Shown: piece after piece, positions 33,464 through 42,028 of the stretch
How positions within the stretch are numbered: position 1 is the first letter of the stretch
Layout of the letters: every line of letters starts with the position of its first letter
Source: Kocuria rosea
Lineage (GTDB): Bacteria; Actinomycetota; Actinomycetes; Actinomycetales; Micrococcaceae
Assembly: GCF_006094695.1 (NCBI RefSeq)
Contig: NZ_CP035103.1
Location: forward strand, 496,001-560,000
Length of the DNA stretch: 64,000 bases
Direction of reading: 5' to 3'
The notes under the pieces: generated by a model
The model's input: only the letters and a program-made list of their open reading frames with translations
Told to the model about the DNA's origin: nothing
Databases searched by the model: none
Made by a program: the position numbers and the translations under genes

Positions 33464-33949
33464 ATGACCGACCAGGACAACGGCACCGCCAAGGTGCGCC
33501 AGCTCATCAAGGACACCCGGATCGCCATGCTCACCCACGCGGACGAGCACGGGAACCTGATCTCCAAGCCGATGGCCACGCAGGACGTGGACTTCGACGG
33601 CACCGTGTACTTCATCGCCGAGCGCACCTCGGACCAGGTCCAGGACCTGCAGCAGCGGCCGGCCGTGAACGTCGCCTACGCCGGGGACGGCGCCTGGGTC
33701 TCGCTGACCGGGACGGCGCTGGTGCTCAACGACGAGGCCAAGCTCAAGGAGCTGTGGGACAGCTTCACCGGCTCCTGGCTCGAGGGCGGGCCGGAGAACC
33801 CGAACAACATCCTGATCGAGGTCACCGGCCGCTCCGCCGAGTACTGGGACACCCCCGGCGGCGGCAAGGTCACCCAGGTGGCCAACCTCGTGAAGTCCAA
33901 GGTCACCGGCCACACGATCAAGGGCGACAAGGGCGTCGTCGACCTCTGA
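33464..33949 (+). CDS. pyridoxamine-5'-phosphate-oxidase-like, general stress protein 26 type
   Basis: A 161-residue split-barrel flavin/cofactor-binding protein. The order RIAMLTHADEHGNLISKPMA, VYFIAERTSDQVQDL, PAVNVAYAG, WVSLTGTALVL and AEYWDTPGG matches the general stress protein 26 branch of PNPOx-like proteins. It likely binds FMN or F420 and helps under oxidative or general stress. The start has GAAGGGAC upstream. A GC-rich hairpin (about 33958-33993, one mismatch) follows the stop. Confidence 0.88.
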   Translation: MTDQDNGTAKVRQLIKDTRIAMLTHADEHGNLISKPMATQDVDFDGTVYFIAERTSDQVQDLQQRPAVNVAYAGDGAWVSLTGTALVLNDEAKLKELWDSFTGSWLEGGPENPNNILIEVTGRSAEYWDTPGGGKVTQVANLVKSKVTGHTIKGDKGVVDL

Positions 33950-34032
33950 CGCCGGCCGGGGCCGTCCGCTCCGCCCGGACCGGACGGTCCCGCCCCCGGG
34001 CGTGTCCCGGGGTGCGTTGGTAGGATCCGGAC

Positions 34033-34215
34033 ATGAACACTTCTCTGGTCCGCCCCCGCAACGGCAAGCTCATCGCCGGCGTCTGCGCGGCCCTGGCGGC
34101 CCGCTTCGGACTGCCGAAGTTCCTCCTGCGGCTGGGCTTCATCGTCTTCGGCCTGGTGGGCGTGGGGGAGCTGGTCTACATCGCCCTGTGGATCATCATC
34201 CCCAAGGAGGCCTGA
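34033..34215 (+). CDS. PspC-domain small membrane protein
   Basis: A 60-residue protein consisting almost wholly of one PspC domain: RPRNGKLIAGVCAALAARFG, then LPKFLLRLGFIVFGLVGVGEL and VYIALWIIIPKEA, giving two hydrophobic stretches. PspC domains sense envelope stress and can bind PspA or act as sensors. This minimal form is common in actinobacteria. It converges with the MarR gene, with the stops four bases apart. Confidence 0.88.
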   Translation: MNTSLVRPRNGKLIAGVCAALAARFGLPKFLLRLGFIVFGLVGVGELVYIALWIIIPKEA

Positions 34216-34218
34216 GCC

Positions 34219-34671
34219 TCATCCCTGCTCCTCCGGCCCCGCGTGCGGGTCGGTGATCTCGCGCAGTGCTGTGAGCGCCTCGCGCAGCTGGCGCATCCTC
34301 CGTTCGCCCAGGTGCGCACTCCACTCCGCCTCGATCCGGGCCTCCTCCGCGCGGGCGATCGGCACGAGCTCGATTCCCCGGCCCGCGATCCGCACCAGCC
34401 GCGCCCGGGCGTCGCGAGGGTCGACCGTGCGCTCCACATAGCCCGCGCGCTCGAGCCGGTCCACCAGCACCGTGGCCGTCTGCTTGGCCACCTGCGCCTG
34501 CTCGGCCAGCTCGGACAGGCGGGTCCCGTCCGGGCCGATCCGCGCCAGGATGCGCGCCTGCGGCACGGTGAGGTCCGTGTAGCCGGCCCGACGCACCGCC
34601 TCCACGATCCGGTTCTCCGCCGAGCGGTGCGCGATGAACATGAGCACCCCGATGCTGAGCTGTCCTGTCAT
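34219..34671 (-). CDS. MarR-family regulator
   Basis: A 150-residue winged-helix regulator. The recognition region LSELAEQAQVAKQTATVLVD, then RLERAGYVERTVDPRDARARL (about residues 53-93) is a clear MarR wing. MarR proteins sense phenolic or oxidant ligands. It is divergent from a maleylpyruvate-isomerase-family gene with an ATAGT/ACTAT inverted repeat and a TATAAT box in the shared promoter region, so it likely represses both. Confidence 0.92.
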   Translation of the reverse strand: MTGQLSIGVLMFIAHRSAENRIVEAVRRAGYTDLTVPQARILARIGPDGTRLSELAEQAQVAKQTATVLVDRLERAGYVERTVDPRDARARLVRIAGRGIELVPIARAEEARIEAEWSAHLGERRMRQLREALTALREITDPHAGPEEQG

Positions 34672-34685
34672 GCCCGCCCCTCGAA

Positions 34686-34709
34686 ATAGTCCTATGAACG
34701 AACTATAAT
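34686..34709 (+). promoter_or_regulatory. MarR operator overlapping a TATAAT box
   Basis: ATAGT at 34686-34690 and ACTAT at 34702-34706 are inverted arms 11 bp apart, and TATAAT at 34704-34709 is a perfect -10 for the plus-strand gene at 34774. No strong -35 is seen. The minus-strand MarR start lies 15 bases away, so a bound repressor would cover both promoters. Confidence 0.5.
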
Positions 34710-34773
34710 CGGGTCACCCGGAGGACACGAGGGGCCCGGTGGCGGCCCCGTCCGCGGGCGAGGAGGCAGGACC

Positions 34774-35457
34774 ATGAGCACGGTCCGGAAGCACAGCACG
34801 ACCGGCCCGATGGGCGACGACGACGTCTGGGCCGTGATCGACCTTCAGCGCCGGCGCACGGCGGACCTGCTCGCCGGGCTCTCCGGGGAGCAGTGGGACC
34901 ACCCGTCGTTGTGCGAGGGATGGACGGTGCGGGACGTCGCCGCCCACCTGACGCTGCAGCAGCTGGGTCTCGGCGCCGCGCTGCTGTCCGCGCTGCGGCA
35001 CCCGGGCGGCCTCAACCACGTCATCCTCGAGTCCGCCCGTGACCGCGCCCGCCGTCCGGCGGACCGCCTGGTCGCGGGCATCCGCGCCACGGTGGGCTCC
35101 CGGCGGCACAACGTGGGTGTGACGAGCCTCGAGACGCTGACCGACATCCTGGTGCACGGCCAGGACATCGCCGTGCCGCTGGGCCTCGAGCTCGAGATGC
35201 CCCCGGAGGCCGCGGCCGTCGCCGCGGAGCGCGTGCGGTCCACCGGGGGCACGCGCACGGCGCGGGTGTTCCGGCACCTGCCGCTGGAGGGCTTCCGGTT
35301 CGTCGCCACCGACGTCTCCTGGGCCGCGGGCGAGGGCCCCGAGATCCGGGGACCGGCCGCCGCGCTGCTGCTCCTGCTCACGGGGCGCCGCGCCGGGCTG
35401 GACCGGCTGGCGGGAGACGGGGTCGAGATGCTGCGGCACCGGCTCGCGCCCGCGTGA
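34774..35457 (+). CDS. maleylpyruvate isomerase-family mycothiol-dependent enzyme (DinB-like)
   Basis: A 227-residue protein of the DinB/MDMPI fold. WDHPSLCEGWTVRDVAAHLT (about residues 40-60) holds the typical CxGW and a metal-binding His, and VHGQDIAVPLG supplies the second His. Members of this TIGR03083-like group use mycothiol or bind zinc; the substrate is unknown. The family is characteristic of actinobacteria. It is divergent from a MarR regulator that probably controls it, so a role in detoxification is a fair inference. Confidence 0.85.
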   Translation: MSTVRKHSTTGPMGDDDVWAVIDLQRRRTADLLAGLSGEQWDHPSLCEGWTVRDVAAHLTLQQLGLGAALLSALRHPGGLNHVILESARDRARRPADRLVAGIRATVGSRRHNVGVTSLETLTDILVHGQDIAVPLGLELEMPPEAAAVAAERVRSTGGTRTARVFRHLPLEGFRFVATDVSWAAGEGPEIRGPAAALLLLLTGRRAGLDRLAGDGVEMLRHRLAPA

Positions 35458-35505
35458 CTTCTGGGCCCACGCAGCCCCAGGGGCCCGGGCGAGGCGCTCG
35501 GCGGC

Positions 35506-36531
35506 TCAGGCCGCGGGGCGGGTGGAGTCCCGGACGACGAGCTCGGGCTGGAAGCTCACGTGACGGTGGTGGTGGCCGGGGTCGGTGATCTCGTCCTCCA
35601 GCAGCTCCACGGCCGTGCGCCCGATCAGCCGCGCGGGCTGGCGGATCGAGGAGAGCGGGACGATCGCCGAGGTCGCGAAGTCGATGTCGTCGTAGCCGAT
35701 GAGCGCGATGTCCTCGGGCACCCGGACGCGGTGGGTGAACGCGAAGGCCTGCAGCAGCCCGAGCGCCAGCAGGTCGTTGGCGGCGAACACGGCCTCGGGG
35801 CGTCGCTCCGGGGGGAGCTCGAGGATCTGCTCGCCGACCCGGCGTCCCTCCAGCACCGTCAGGGCGGTGGTGCTGAAGGACTCCAGGGACGCACCGGGCA
35901 CGGCCTCGACCGCCCGCTGCGCCCCCGCTCGGCGGTCGCGGACCTGGTGCAGGGAGTCGGGGCCGCCCACGTAGGCGATCCGCCGGCGGCTCGTGCCCAG
36001 GAGGTGCGCCACGGCCGCGCGACCACCCTCGACGTCGTCCACGGCCAGCGAGCAGTACTCGCTGGGAGCCGCGTGCTCGTCCACCAGCACCACCGGGGTG
36101 CCGCGGGAGCGCAGGACGTCGACGCGGGCCCGCTCCGGGGTCTGGGGGGTGACGAGCACGCCCCGGACCCGCTGCTCCTCGAACAGGTCCAGGTACAGGC
36201 TCTCCCGCTCGGGGGAGAGCCCCGCGTTGCCGATGATCACGGCCTGGCCCAGCCGCTCGGCGGCCGTCTCCGCGCCCAGGGCGATCTCGTTGTAGAAGGG
36301 GTTGGCCGAGTCCTGCACCACGAGCCCCACGGTGCGCGAGCGGCCGGCCTTGAGCTGGCGCGCGACGTCGTTGCGGACGTAGCCCAGGTCCTCGATGACC
36401 CGGAGCACGCGGCGGCGGCGGTCCTCGGAGACCACCTCGGGGCGGTTGAGGACGTTGGAGACGGTGCCGATGGACACCCCGGCCTCCCGGGCCACCTCCT
36501 TGATGCTCACCGCCGGTCGCGCAGGGGTCAC
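35506..36531 (-). CDS. LacI-family regulator, probably of rhamnose use
   Basis: A 341-residue repressor. HTH at residues 8-55 (VSIKEVAREAGVSIGTVSNV, LNRPEVVSEDRRRRVL) is followed by a periplasmic-binding-like sugar domain (about 65-335, with GLVVQDSANPFYNEI and GYDDIDFA). GTG 36531 has GAGGGAAAG upstream. It lies beside the rhamnose genes, and two matching LacI-type palindromes sit in the promoters between rhaM and rhaI. It is thus the likely rhamnose-responsive repressor. No operator was found before its own start. Confidence 0.92.
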   Translation of the reverse strand: MTPARPAVSIKEVAREAGVSIGTVSNVLNRPEVVSEDRRRRVLRVIEDLGYVRNDVARQLKAGRSRTVGLVVQDSANPFYNEIALGAETAAERLGQAVIIGNAGLSPERESLYLDLFEEQRVRGVLVTPQTPERARVDVLRSRGTPVVLVDEHAAPSEYCSLAVDDVEGGRAAVAHLLGTSRRRIAYVGGPDSLHQVRDRRAGAQRAVEAVPGASLESFSTTALTVLEGRRVGEQILELPPERRPEAVFAANDLLALGLLQAFAFTHRVRVPEDIALIGYDDIDFATSAIVPLSSIRQPARLIGRTAVELLEDEITDPGHHHRHVSFQPELVVRDSTRPAA

Positions 36532-36708
36532 GTCGTCACTTTCCCTCGGAACTGTCCAGGTCCTCGATTCTAACGATCCGGCCGCCGGGGGCGGTCAGCG
36601 TGCCCGGCGCGCGGGCGGGCCGCGGTCCCCTCGACGCACCGGGCCGCGGCTCCCCGGCCGGCACGCCGAGGGGCCGCGGCCCGGTGGTGTCGCTGCGGTG
36701 CGCCGGGC

Positions 36709-38007
36709 TCAGCCCACCGGCTGGGCCGGCCGGGAGGCGGGCGTCCCGTAGCGGTCCTCCTCGATCTGCTCCAGGCTCTTGCCGCGGGTGTCCGGGGCGC
36801 CGATCACGCCGACGAGCAGCGCGACCAGGAGGGCCCCGATCATGATCATGCCCACGAAGGGCACGCCGTGCTCGGCGAGCAGGGTGGGGAACCAGTAGCT
36901 GAGCAGGCCCACGACGATGCGGGCGACGAAGAACAGCACGCCCTGCGCGCTGGCACGGTAGCGGGTCGCGAACATCTCCGCGGCCCACAGGGCGTAGAAC
37001 GCCTGGGCGCCGATGCCGGCGGACACGCCCCAGAGCACGGCGAAGAGGATCAGCACCGGCATGGTGACGTGGGCGAAGACCAGCAGCACCCAGGCGGCGA
37101 TCCCCAGGAGCGCCCCGATGCCGTAGAGCAGGCGCCGGTCGACCCGGTCGCCGTAGCGCATGAAGCCGAACCAGGTGGCCAGCACCGTGAAGCTCCACAG
37201 CAGCACCTGGAGCAGGTTCTGCTGGGTGGCCGACTCGACACCGGCGGTCTCGTACACCCGCGGCATGAAGATGCCCATCTGCCCCGCGACGAGGTTCCAC
37301 AGCGCGTACACGCCCACGAGGAAGAGCAGCGCCTTGAGGTTGGTGCGGTTGGTGAGCAGCTCGCGGTAGTTGCGCCGCTTGATCCCGGTGGCCTCCGAGG
37401 CGCGCCGCTCCTCGTCGGACTTCTTCCAGGTGTGGGACTCGGAGAGGCCCCGGCGGACCCACCAGGTGACGAAGGCGACCACGAACAGGTGGGCGAAGAC
37501 GATGCGGGTGCCCAGCAGCCCCAGCGGCACCACGAAGGTGGCGAACAGGAACACCAGCGCCGGGGCCAGGGACCACGCGAACTGGGCGGTGCCCACGTGC
37601 TTCGCCCGGGCCTCGGACGGCGCCTCCTCGGCGATGTAGGTCCAGGCCACGGGAACGCCGGCGCCCACGGCGATGCCGGTCAGGACCACGCCGAGCACCA
37701 GCATCCACGGCGCCACGGCGAAGATCACGAAGGCGGTGCCGATCATGTACAGGATCAGGTCGTAGGTGTAGATGAACTTGCGCCCGTACCGGTCGCCGAG
37801 CGGCCCGCCGATCAGTGCGCCGAGGGCCGCGCCGAAGGCGTTGGCGCTGAGCGCGGCCACGAGGCCGACGGCGAGGTTCGTGAAGCCGAAGTACTCCTGC
37901 CACAGGCTCAGGCTGGTGGCCAGCGCGATGATGGACCCGGCTTCGATGTAGTTGGACATGGAGACCGCGATGGTGGCCTTCCAGCCCCCGAGCTTCGTGG
38001 TGGTCAT
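36709..38007 (-). CDS. MFS sugar transporter of the rhamnose cluster
   Basis: A 432-residue, 12-segment transporter. The signatures GGPLGDRYGRKFIY (segment 2-3 loop, about 65-79) and GVPVAWTYIAEEAPSEARAK (segment 5 to loop) match sugar or metabolite:H+ symporters of the SV2/shikimate-type MFS rather than a rhamnose ABC system. It lies downstream of rhamnose mutarotase on the same strand, so it is probably the rhamnose (or rhamnoside) importer. ATG 38007 follows GAAGGATC. A short GTGACG array sits in the gap before it. Confidence 0.85.
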   Translation of the reverse strand: MTTTKLGGWKATIAVSMSNYIEAGSIIALATSLSLWQEYFGFTNLAVGLVAALSANAFGAALGALIGGPLGDRYGRKFIYTYDLILYMIGTAFVIFAVAPWMLVLGVVLTGIAVGAGVPVAWTYIAEEAPSEARAKHVGTAQFAWSLAPALVFLFATFVVPLGLLGTRIVFAHLFVVAFVTWWVRRGLSESHTWKKSDEERRASEATGIKRRNYRELLTNRTNLKALLFLVGVYALWNLVAGQMGIFMPRVYETAGVESATQQNLLQVLLWSFTVLATWFGFMRYGDRVDRRLLYGIGALLGIAAWVLLVFAHVTMPVLILFAVLWGVSAGIGAQAFYALWAAEMFATRYRASAQGVLFFVARIVVGLLSYWFPTLLAEHGVPFVGMIMIGALLVALLVGVIGAPDTRGKSLEQIEEDRYGTPASRPAQPVG

Positions 38008-38020
38008 GGGTGATCCTTCG

Positions 38021-38047
38021 GTGACGGTGACGGTGACGGTGACGGTG
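38021..38047. repeat. short GTGACG tandem array
   Basis: Four and a half exact copies of GTGACG lie in the 65-bp gap between rhaM and the MFS gene, just upstream of the MFS ribosome-binding site. It could slip in length and alter spacing or transcript structure. No open reading frame uses it. Confidence 0.7.
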
Positions 38048-38072
38048 GTGCCGTGCGGGTGGTGGTCCCGGC

Positions 38073-38441
38073 TCAGGCCAGGTGGAAGTACGGGAGGAGC
38101 GGTTCGGGGTGCGACCCCTCGACGAAGTACTGGGCCATCTCGGCCTGCCAGCGCGCGTTGACCGGGTGGTCGTCCATGAGCGTCTGGGCGGACGCGACGT
38201 CGTCGGCCTCGAAGCAGCCCACGACCAGGCCGTCCTCCGGGTGCAGGAACAGGGAGTAGTTGCGCCAGCCGGTCTCCCGGAGGGCGGCGAGCATCGTGGG
38301 CCAGACCTGCTGGTGCACCTCGACGTACTCGGCGAGCTTCTCGGGGCGGACGTGGAGGAGGAAGCACCGGCGGGTGCGGGTGATCTCCTCGGGCAGCTCG
38401 ATCAGTTCCTGCAGCGTCGCGGCGGACGGGTGGGCGCCCAT
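38073..38441 (-). CDS. rhaM: L-rhamnose mutarotase
   Basis: A 122-residue protein of the RhaM/RhaU fold that interconverts alpha and beta L-rhamnose. The order RTRRCFLLHVRPEKLAEYVE, HQQVWPTMLAALRETGW, NYSLFLHPEDGLVVGCFEA and MAQYFVEG fits the family. The conserved His of HQQVWP and Trp-Arg of GWRNYS are present. A roughly 20-residue N-terminal extension precedes the normal start of the domain. ATG 38441 follows GAAGGAG. It leads the minus-strand transcript that includes the MFS gene. Confidence 0.9.
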   Translation of the reverse strand: MGAHPSAATLQELIELPEEITRTRRCFLLHVRPEKLAEYVEVHQQVWPTMLAALRETGWRNYSLFLHPEDGLVVGCFEADDVASAQTLMDDHPVNARWQAEMAQYFVEGSHPEPLLPYFHLA

Positions 38442-38565
38442 GCGGGACTCCTTCGTGGTGGGACCGTCGGAACGACCGGCCGGAGAGGAGAAGCGGTGAT
38501 GCTCCGCGGGGCAGGGCAGACGTCCCGCCGACCGCGGCATGTGAGGTGCCTCTCAGTACCGGGCC

Positions 38566-38593
38566 ATCGTAGTCACACTTTGAGTCGTTTCAA
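38566..38593 (-). promoter_or_regulatory. rhaM promoter with LacI operator O1
   Basis: Read on the minus strand, TTGAAA (38588-38593) and TACGAT (38566-38571) are spaced 16 bp. The operator TGAGTCGTTTCA (38581-38592) overlaps the -35 box. It is the inverted form of O2 at 38701 with one changed base per arm. Binding of the LacI protein should block this promoter. Confidence 0.6.
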
Positions 38594-38669
38594 TACCCCT
38601 GCCTCAGTTTTGTCCGACGGGATCTTCAACGGGGACGGAGGGCCTCGTCATCGGAGCCCGGATCGGGTC

Positions 38670-38712
38670 TTGACGTGATCCGGATCACCGCCTATCGTCA
38701 TGAAACGATTCA
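38670..38712 (+). promoter_or_regulatory. rhaI operon promoter with LacI operator O2
   Basis: TTGACG (38670-38675) and TATCGT (38693-38698) are spaced 17 bp, a good housekeeping promoter. The palindrome TGAAACGATTCA (38701-38712) begins 2 bases after the -10, the classic place for a repressor operator. It resembles O1 at 38581, which is 120 bp away, so DNA looping or joint control of both transcripts is possible. Confidence 0.7.
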
Positions 38713-38774
38713 AAATCTGAGCACGCCGCCGTCCCGGTCGCGTCCCCGATCCCCGCACGAAAGATGTGAAGCCC

Positions 38775-39941
38775 ATGACTGCATTCGACGACATCGCGCC
38801 CCAGCTGGCCGCCCAGGCCATCGAGCTGCCCTCGTGGGCGTTCGGCAACTCGGGGACCCGGTTCAAGGTCTTCTCCACCCCGGGCACCCCGCGCACGGTC
38901 GAGGAGAAGATCGCCGACGCCGCCACGGTGCACCGGTTCACCGGACTGGCTCCGACCGTCGCCCTGCACATCCCGTGGGACCAGGTGGACGACTACGGGG
39001 CCCTGGCCCGGTACGCGGCCGACCAGGGGGTGGCGCTGGGCACCATCAACTCCAACACCTTCCAGGACGACGCCTACAAGTTCGGCTCCCTCACCCACTC
39101 GGACCCCGCGGTGCGCCGGAAGGCCGTCGACCACCACCTGCGGTGCCTGGAGATCATGGCCGAGACCGGGTCGCGGGACCTGAAGATCTGGCTGGCCGAC
39201 GGCTCGAACTACGCCGGCCAGCAGGACCTGCGCGGTCGCCAGGACCGGCTGGCGGAGTCGCTGGCGGAGATCTACGCCCAGGTCGGAGCGGAGCAGCGGC
39301 TGGTGCTGGAGTACAAGTTCTTCGAGCCGGCGTTCTACCACACCGACGTCCCGGACTGGGGGACGGCCTGCGCCCAGGTCACCGCCCTCGGGGAGCGGGC
39401 GCTCGTCTGCCTCGACACCGGCCACCACGCCCCCGGGACCAACATCGAGTTCATCGTGATGCAGCTGCTGCGGCTCGGGAAGCTCGGCTCCTTCGACTTC
39501 AACTCCCGCAACTACGCCGACGACGACCTCATCGTGGGCGCGGCGGACCCGTTCCAGCTCTTCCGCATCATGGTCGAGGTGATCCGCGGCGGGGCCCTGG
39601 ACCCGGACTCGGGCATGGCCTTCATGCTCGACCAGTGCCACAACGTGGAGGAGAAGATCCCCGGCCAGATCCGCTCGGTGCTCAACGTCCAGGAGATGAC
39701 CGCCCGCGCCCTGCTGCTGGACCGGGTGGCCCTGACCGCCGCCCAGGAGGCCGGCGACGTGCTCGGCGCCCACCAGGTCCTGATGGACGCCTTCTACACC
39801 GACGTCCGCCCCGCCCTGGCGGACTGGCGCGAGGCCCGCGGCCTTCCGGCGGACCCGATGGCCGCCTACGCCGCCTCCGGGCACCAGCAGCGCCTGGCCG
39901 CCGAGCGCGTCGGCGGCACCCAGGCCTCCTGGGCCTCCTGA
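38775..39941 (+). CDS. rhaI: L-rhamnose isomerase
   Basis: A 388-residue TIM-barrel isomerase turning L-rhamnose into L-rhamnulose. It belongs to the RhaI type (Pseudomonas/Bacteroidetes/actinobacteria), which differs from E. coli RhaA. Metal-site words are LVLEYKFFEPAFYHTD (Glu), LVCLDTGHHAPGTN (Asp-His) and FDFNSRNYADDD (Asp). ATG 38775 has a GAAAG about 11 bases upstream; a GTG 9 bases earlier (38766) is possible. The first gene of the operon, it ends 41 bases before the aldolase gene. Confidence 0.93.
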   Translation: MTAFDDIAPQLAAQAIELPSWAFGNSGTRFKVFSTPGTPRTVEEKIADAATVHRFTGLAPTVALHIPWDQVDDYGALARYAADQGVALGTINSNTFQDDAYKFGSLTHSDPAVRRKAVDHHLRCLEIMAETGSRDLKIWLADGSNYAGQQDLRGRQDRLAESLAEIYAQVGAEQRLVLEYKFFEPAFYHTDVPDWGTACAQVTALGERALVCLDTGHHAPGTNIEFIVMQLLRLGKLGSFDFNSRNYADDDLIVGAADPFQLFRIMVEVIRGGALDPDSGMAFMLDQCHNVEEKIPGQIRSVLNVQEMTARALLLDRVALTAAQEAGDVLGAHQVLMDAFYTDVRPALADWREARGLPADPMAAYAASGHQQRLAAERVGGTQASWAS

Positions 39942-39982
39942 CCTCACCCCCTGCACACCACCTCGCAGAGAGACACCTGATC

Positions 39983-42028
39983 ATGCAGACCACCACGCAC
40001 TCCGTCGTCGCCGACCTGATCGTCCGCTCCAACCGGCTCGGCGCGGACCCGAAGAACACCAACTACGCCGGCGGGAACACCTCCGCCAAGGGCACCGCCA
40101 CCGATCCCGTCACGGGCGAGGGCGTCGAGCTGCTGTGGGTCAAGGGCTCCGGCGGGGACCTCGGCACCCTCACCGAGAGGGGCCTCGCGGCGCTGCGGCT
40201 GGACCGGGTCCGCGCGCTGACCGGCGTCTACCGCGGGGTCGAGCACGAGGACGAGATGGTCGCGGCCTTCGACTACTGCCTGCACGGGGCGGGCGGGGCG
40301 GCGCCGTCCATCGACACCGCCATGCACGGGCTGGTCGACGCCCCGCACGTGGACCACCTGCACCCCGACTCCGGCATCGCGGTCGCCACCGCCGCCGACG
40401 GGGAGCGGCTCACCGCCGAGATCTTCGGCGGGAAGGTCGTGTGGGTGCCCTGGCGCCGCCCCGGCTTCCAGCTGGGCCTGGACATCGCGGCGATCAAGGA
40501 CGCGAACCCGGAGGCGATCGGGTGCATCCTCGGCGGGCACGGCATCACCGCCTGGGGCGCCACCAGCGAGGAGTCCGAGCAGAACTCGCTGTGGATCATC
40601 CGCACCGCCGAGCAGTACATCGACCAGCACGGCCGGCCCGAGCCCTTCGGCCCGGTCCTGGACGGCTACGGGGCGCTGCCGGAGGAGCAGCGCCGGGCCA
40701 AGGCCGCGGCCCTGGCCCCCGTGATCCGCGGGCTGGCCTCCGCCGACCGCCCGCAGGTGGGCCACTTCACCGACGACGCCCGGGTGCTGGAGTTCCTGGC
40801 CGGCACCACACACCCGCGCCTGGCCGCGCTGGGCACCTCTTGCCCGGACCACTTCCTGCGCACCAAGGTCAAGCCCCTGGTCCTGGACCTGCCCGCCGGT
40901 GCCCCGGTCGAGGACTGCGTCGCACGGCTGAGGGAGCTGCACGAGGCCTACCGCGCGGACTACCAGGCCTACTACGACCGTCACGCCGGCCCGGACTCGC
41001 CCGCGATCCGCGGGGCTGACCCGGCGATCGTGCTCGTCCCCGGGGTGGGCATGTTCTCCTTCGGCAAGGACAAGCAGACCGCCCGGGTGGCCGGGGAGTT
41101 CTACCTCAACGCGATCAACGTCATGCGCGGGGCCGAGGGCATCTCCGCCTACGCCCCGATCGACGAGGCCGAGAAGTTCCGCATCGAGTACTGGGCCCTG
41201 GAGGAGGCCAAGCTGGCGCGGATGCCCGCGCCCCAGCCGCTGGCCACCCGGATCGCCCTGGTCACCGGGGCGGCCTCGGGCATCGGCAGGGCCATCGCCA
41301 CCCGCCTGGCCGCCGAGGGCGCCTGCGTGGTCATCGCCGACCTGGACGCGGAGAAGGCCCGCGCCGCGGCCGCGGAGCTCGGCGGGACCGACGTGGCCGT
41401 CGGCGTCGCCGTCGACGTCTCGGACGAGGCCGCCGTGCAGGCCGCGATCGAGGCGGCCGTGCTGGCCTTCGGTGGGCTGGACCTGGTGGTCAACAACGCC
41501 GGCCTGTCGCTGTCCAAGCCGCTGCTGGAGACCACCGAGGCCGACTGGGACCTGCAGCACGACGTGATGGCCAAGGGCTCCTTCCTGGTCTCCAAGAACG
41601 CGGCCCGCGTGCTCATCGCCCAGGGGCTGGGCGGGGACATCGTCTACATCTCCTCGAAGAACTCGATCTTCGCCGGGCCCAACAACATCGCCTACTCCGC
41701 CACCAAGGCCGACCAGGCCCACCAGGTCCGGCTGCTCGCCGCCGAGCTGGGCGAGCACGGGATTAAGGTCAACGGCATCAACCCGGACGGCGTGGTGCGC
41801 GGCTCCGGGATCTTTGCCGGCGGCTGGGGCGCCAAGCGCGCCGCGGTCTACGGCGTGCCGGAGGAGGAGCTGGGCGCGTACTACGCCCAGCGCACCCTGC
41901 TCAAGCGGGAGGTCCTGCCCGAGAACGTCGCCAACGCGGTCTTCGCCCTGTGCACCGCTGACTTCTCCCACACCACCGGCCTGCACGTGCCCGTCGACGC
42001 CGGCGTGGCCGCCGCCTTCCTCCGGTGA
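39983..42028 (+). CDS. rhaEW: bifunctional rhamnulose-1-phosphate aldolase / lactaldehyde dehydrogenase (SDR)
   Basis: A 681-residue fusion. The N-terminal class II aldolase part (about 1-410) has the zinc-site HLHPDSG and splits rhamnulose-1-phosphate into dihydroxyacetone phosphate and lactaldehyde. The C-terminal short-chain dehydrogenase (about 425-680) has the nucleotide motif TGAASGIG and YSATK (Tyr about 571); it should oxidise lactaldehyde to lactate with NAD. This RhaEW-type fusion is known in actinobacteria, Rhizobiales and Bacilli. The next gene overlaps it by four bases (GTGA). Confidence 0.93.
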   Translation: MQTTTHSVVADLIVRSNRLGADPKNTNYAGGNTSAKGTATDPVTGEGVELLWVKGSGGDLGTLTERGLAALRLDRVRALTGVYRGVEHEDEMVAAFDYCLHGAGGAAPSIDTAMHGLVDAPHVDHLHPDSGIAVATAADGERLTAEIFGGKVVWVPWRRPGFQLGLDIAAIKDANPEAIGCILGGHGITAWGATSEESEQNSLWIIRTAEQYIDQHGRPEPFGPVLDGYGALPEEQRRAKAAALAPVIRGLASADRPQVGHFTDDARVLEFLAGTTHPRLAALGTSCPDHFLRTKVKPLVLDLPAGAPVEDCVARLRELHEAYRADYQAYYDRHAGPDSPAIRGADPAIVLVPGVGMFSFGKDKQTARVAGEFYLNAINVMRGAEGISAYAPIDEAEKFRIEYWALEEAKLARMPAPQPLATRIALVTGAASGIGRAIATRLAAEGACVVIADLDAEKARAAAAELGGTDVAVGVAVDVSDEAAVQAAIEAAVLAFGGLDLVVNNAGLSLSKPLLETTEADWDLQHDVMAKGSFLVSKNAARVLIAQGLGGDIVYISSKNSIFAGPNNIAYSATKADQAHQVRLLAAELGEHGIKVNGINPDGVVRGSGIFAGGWGAKRAAVYGVPEEELGAYYAQRTLLKREVLPENVANAVFALCTADFSHTTGLHVPVDAGVAAAFLR

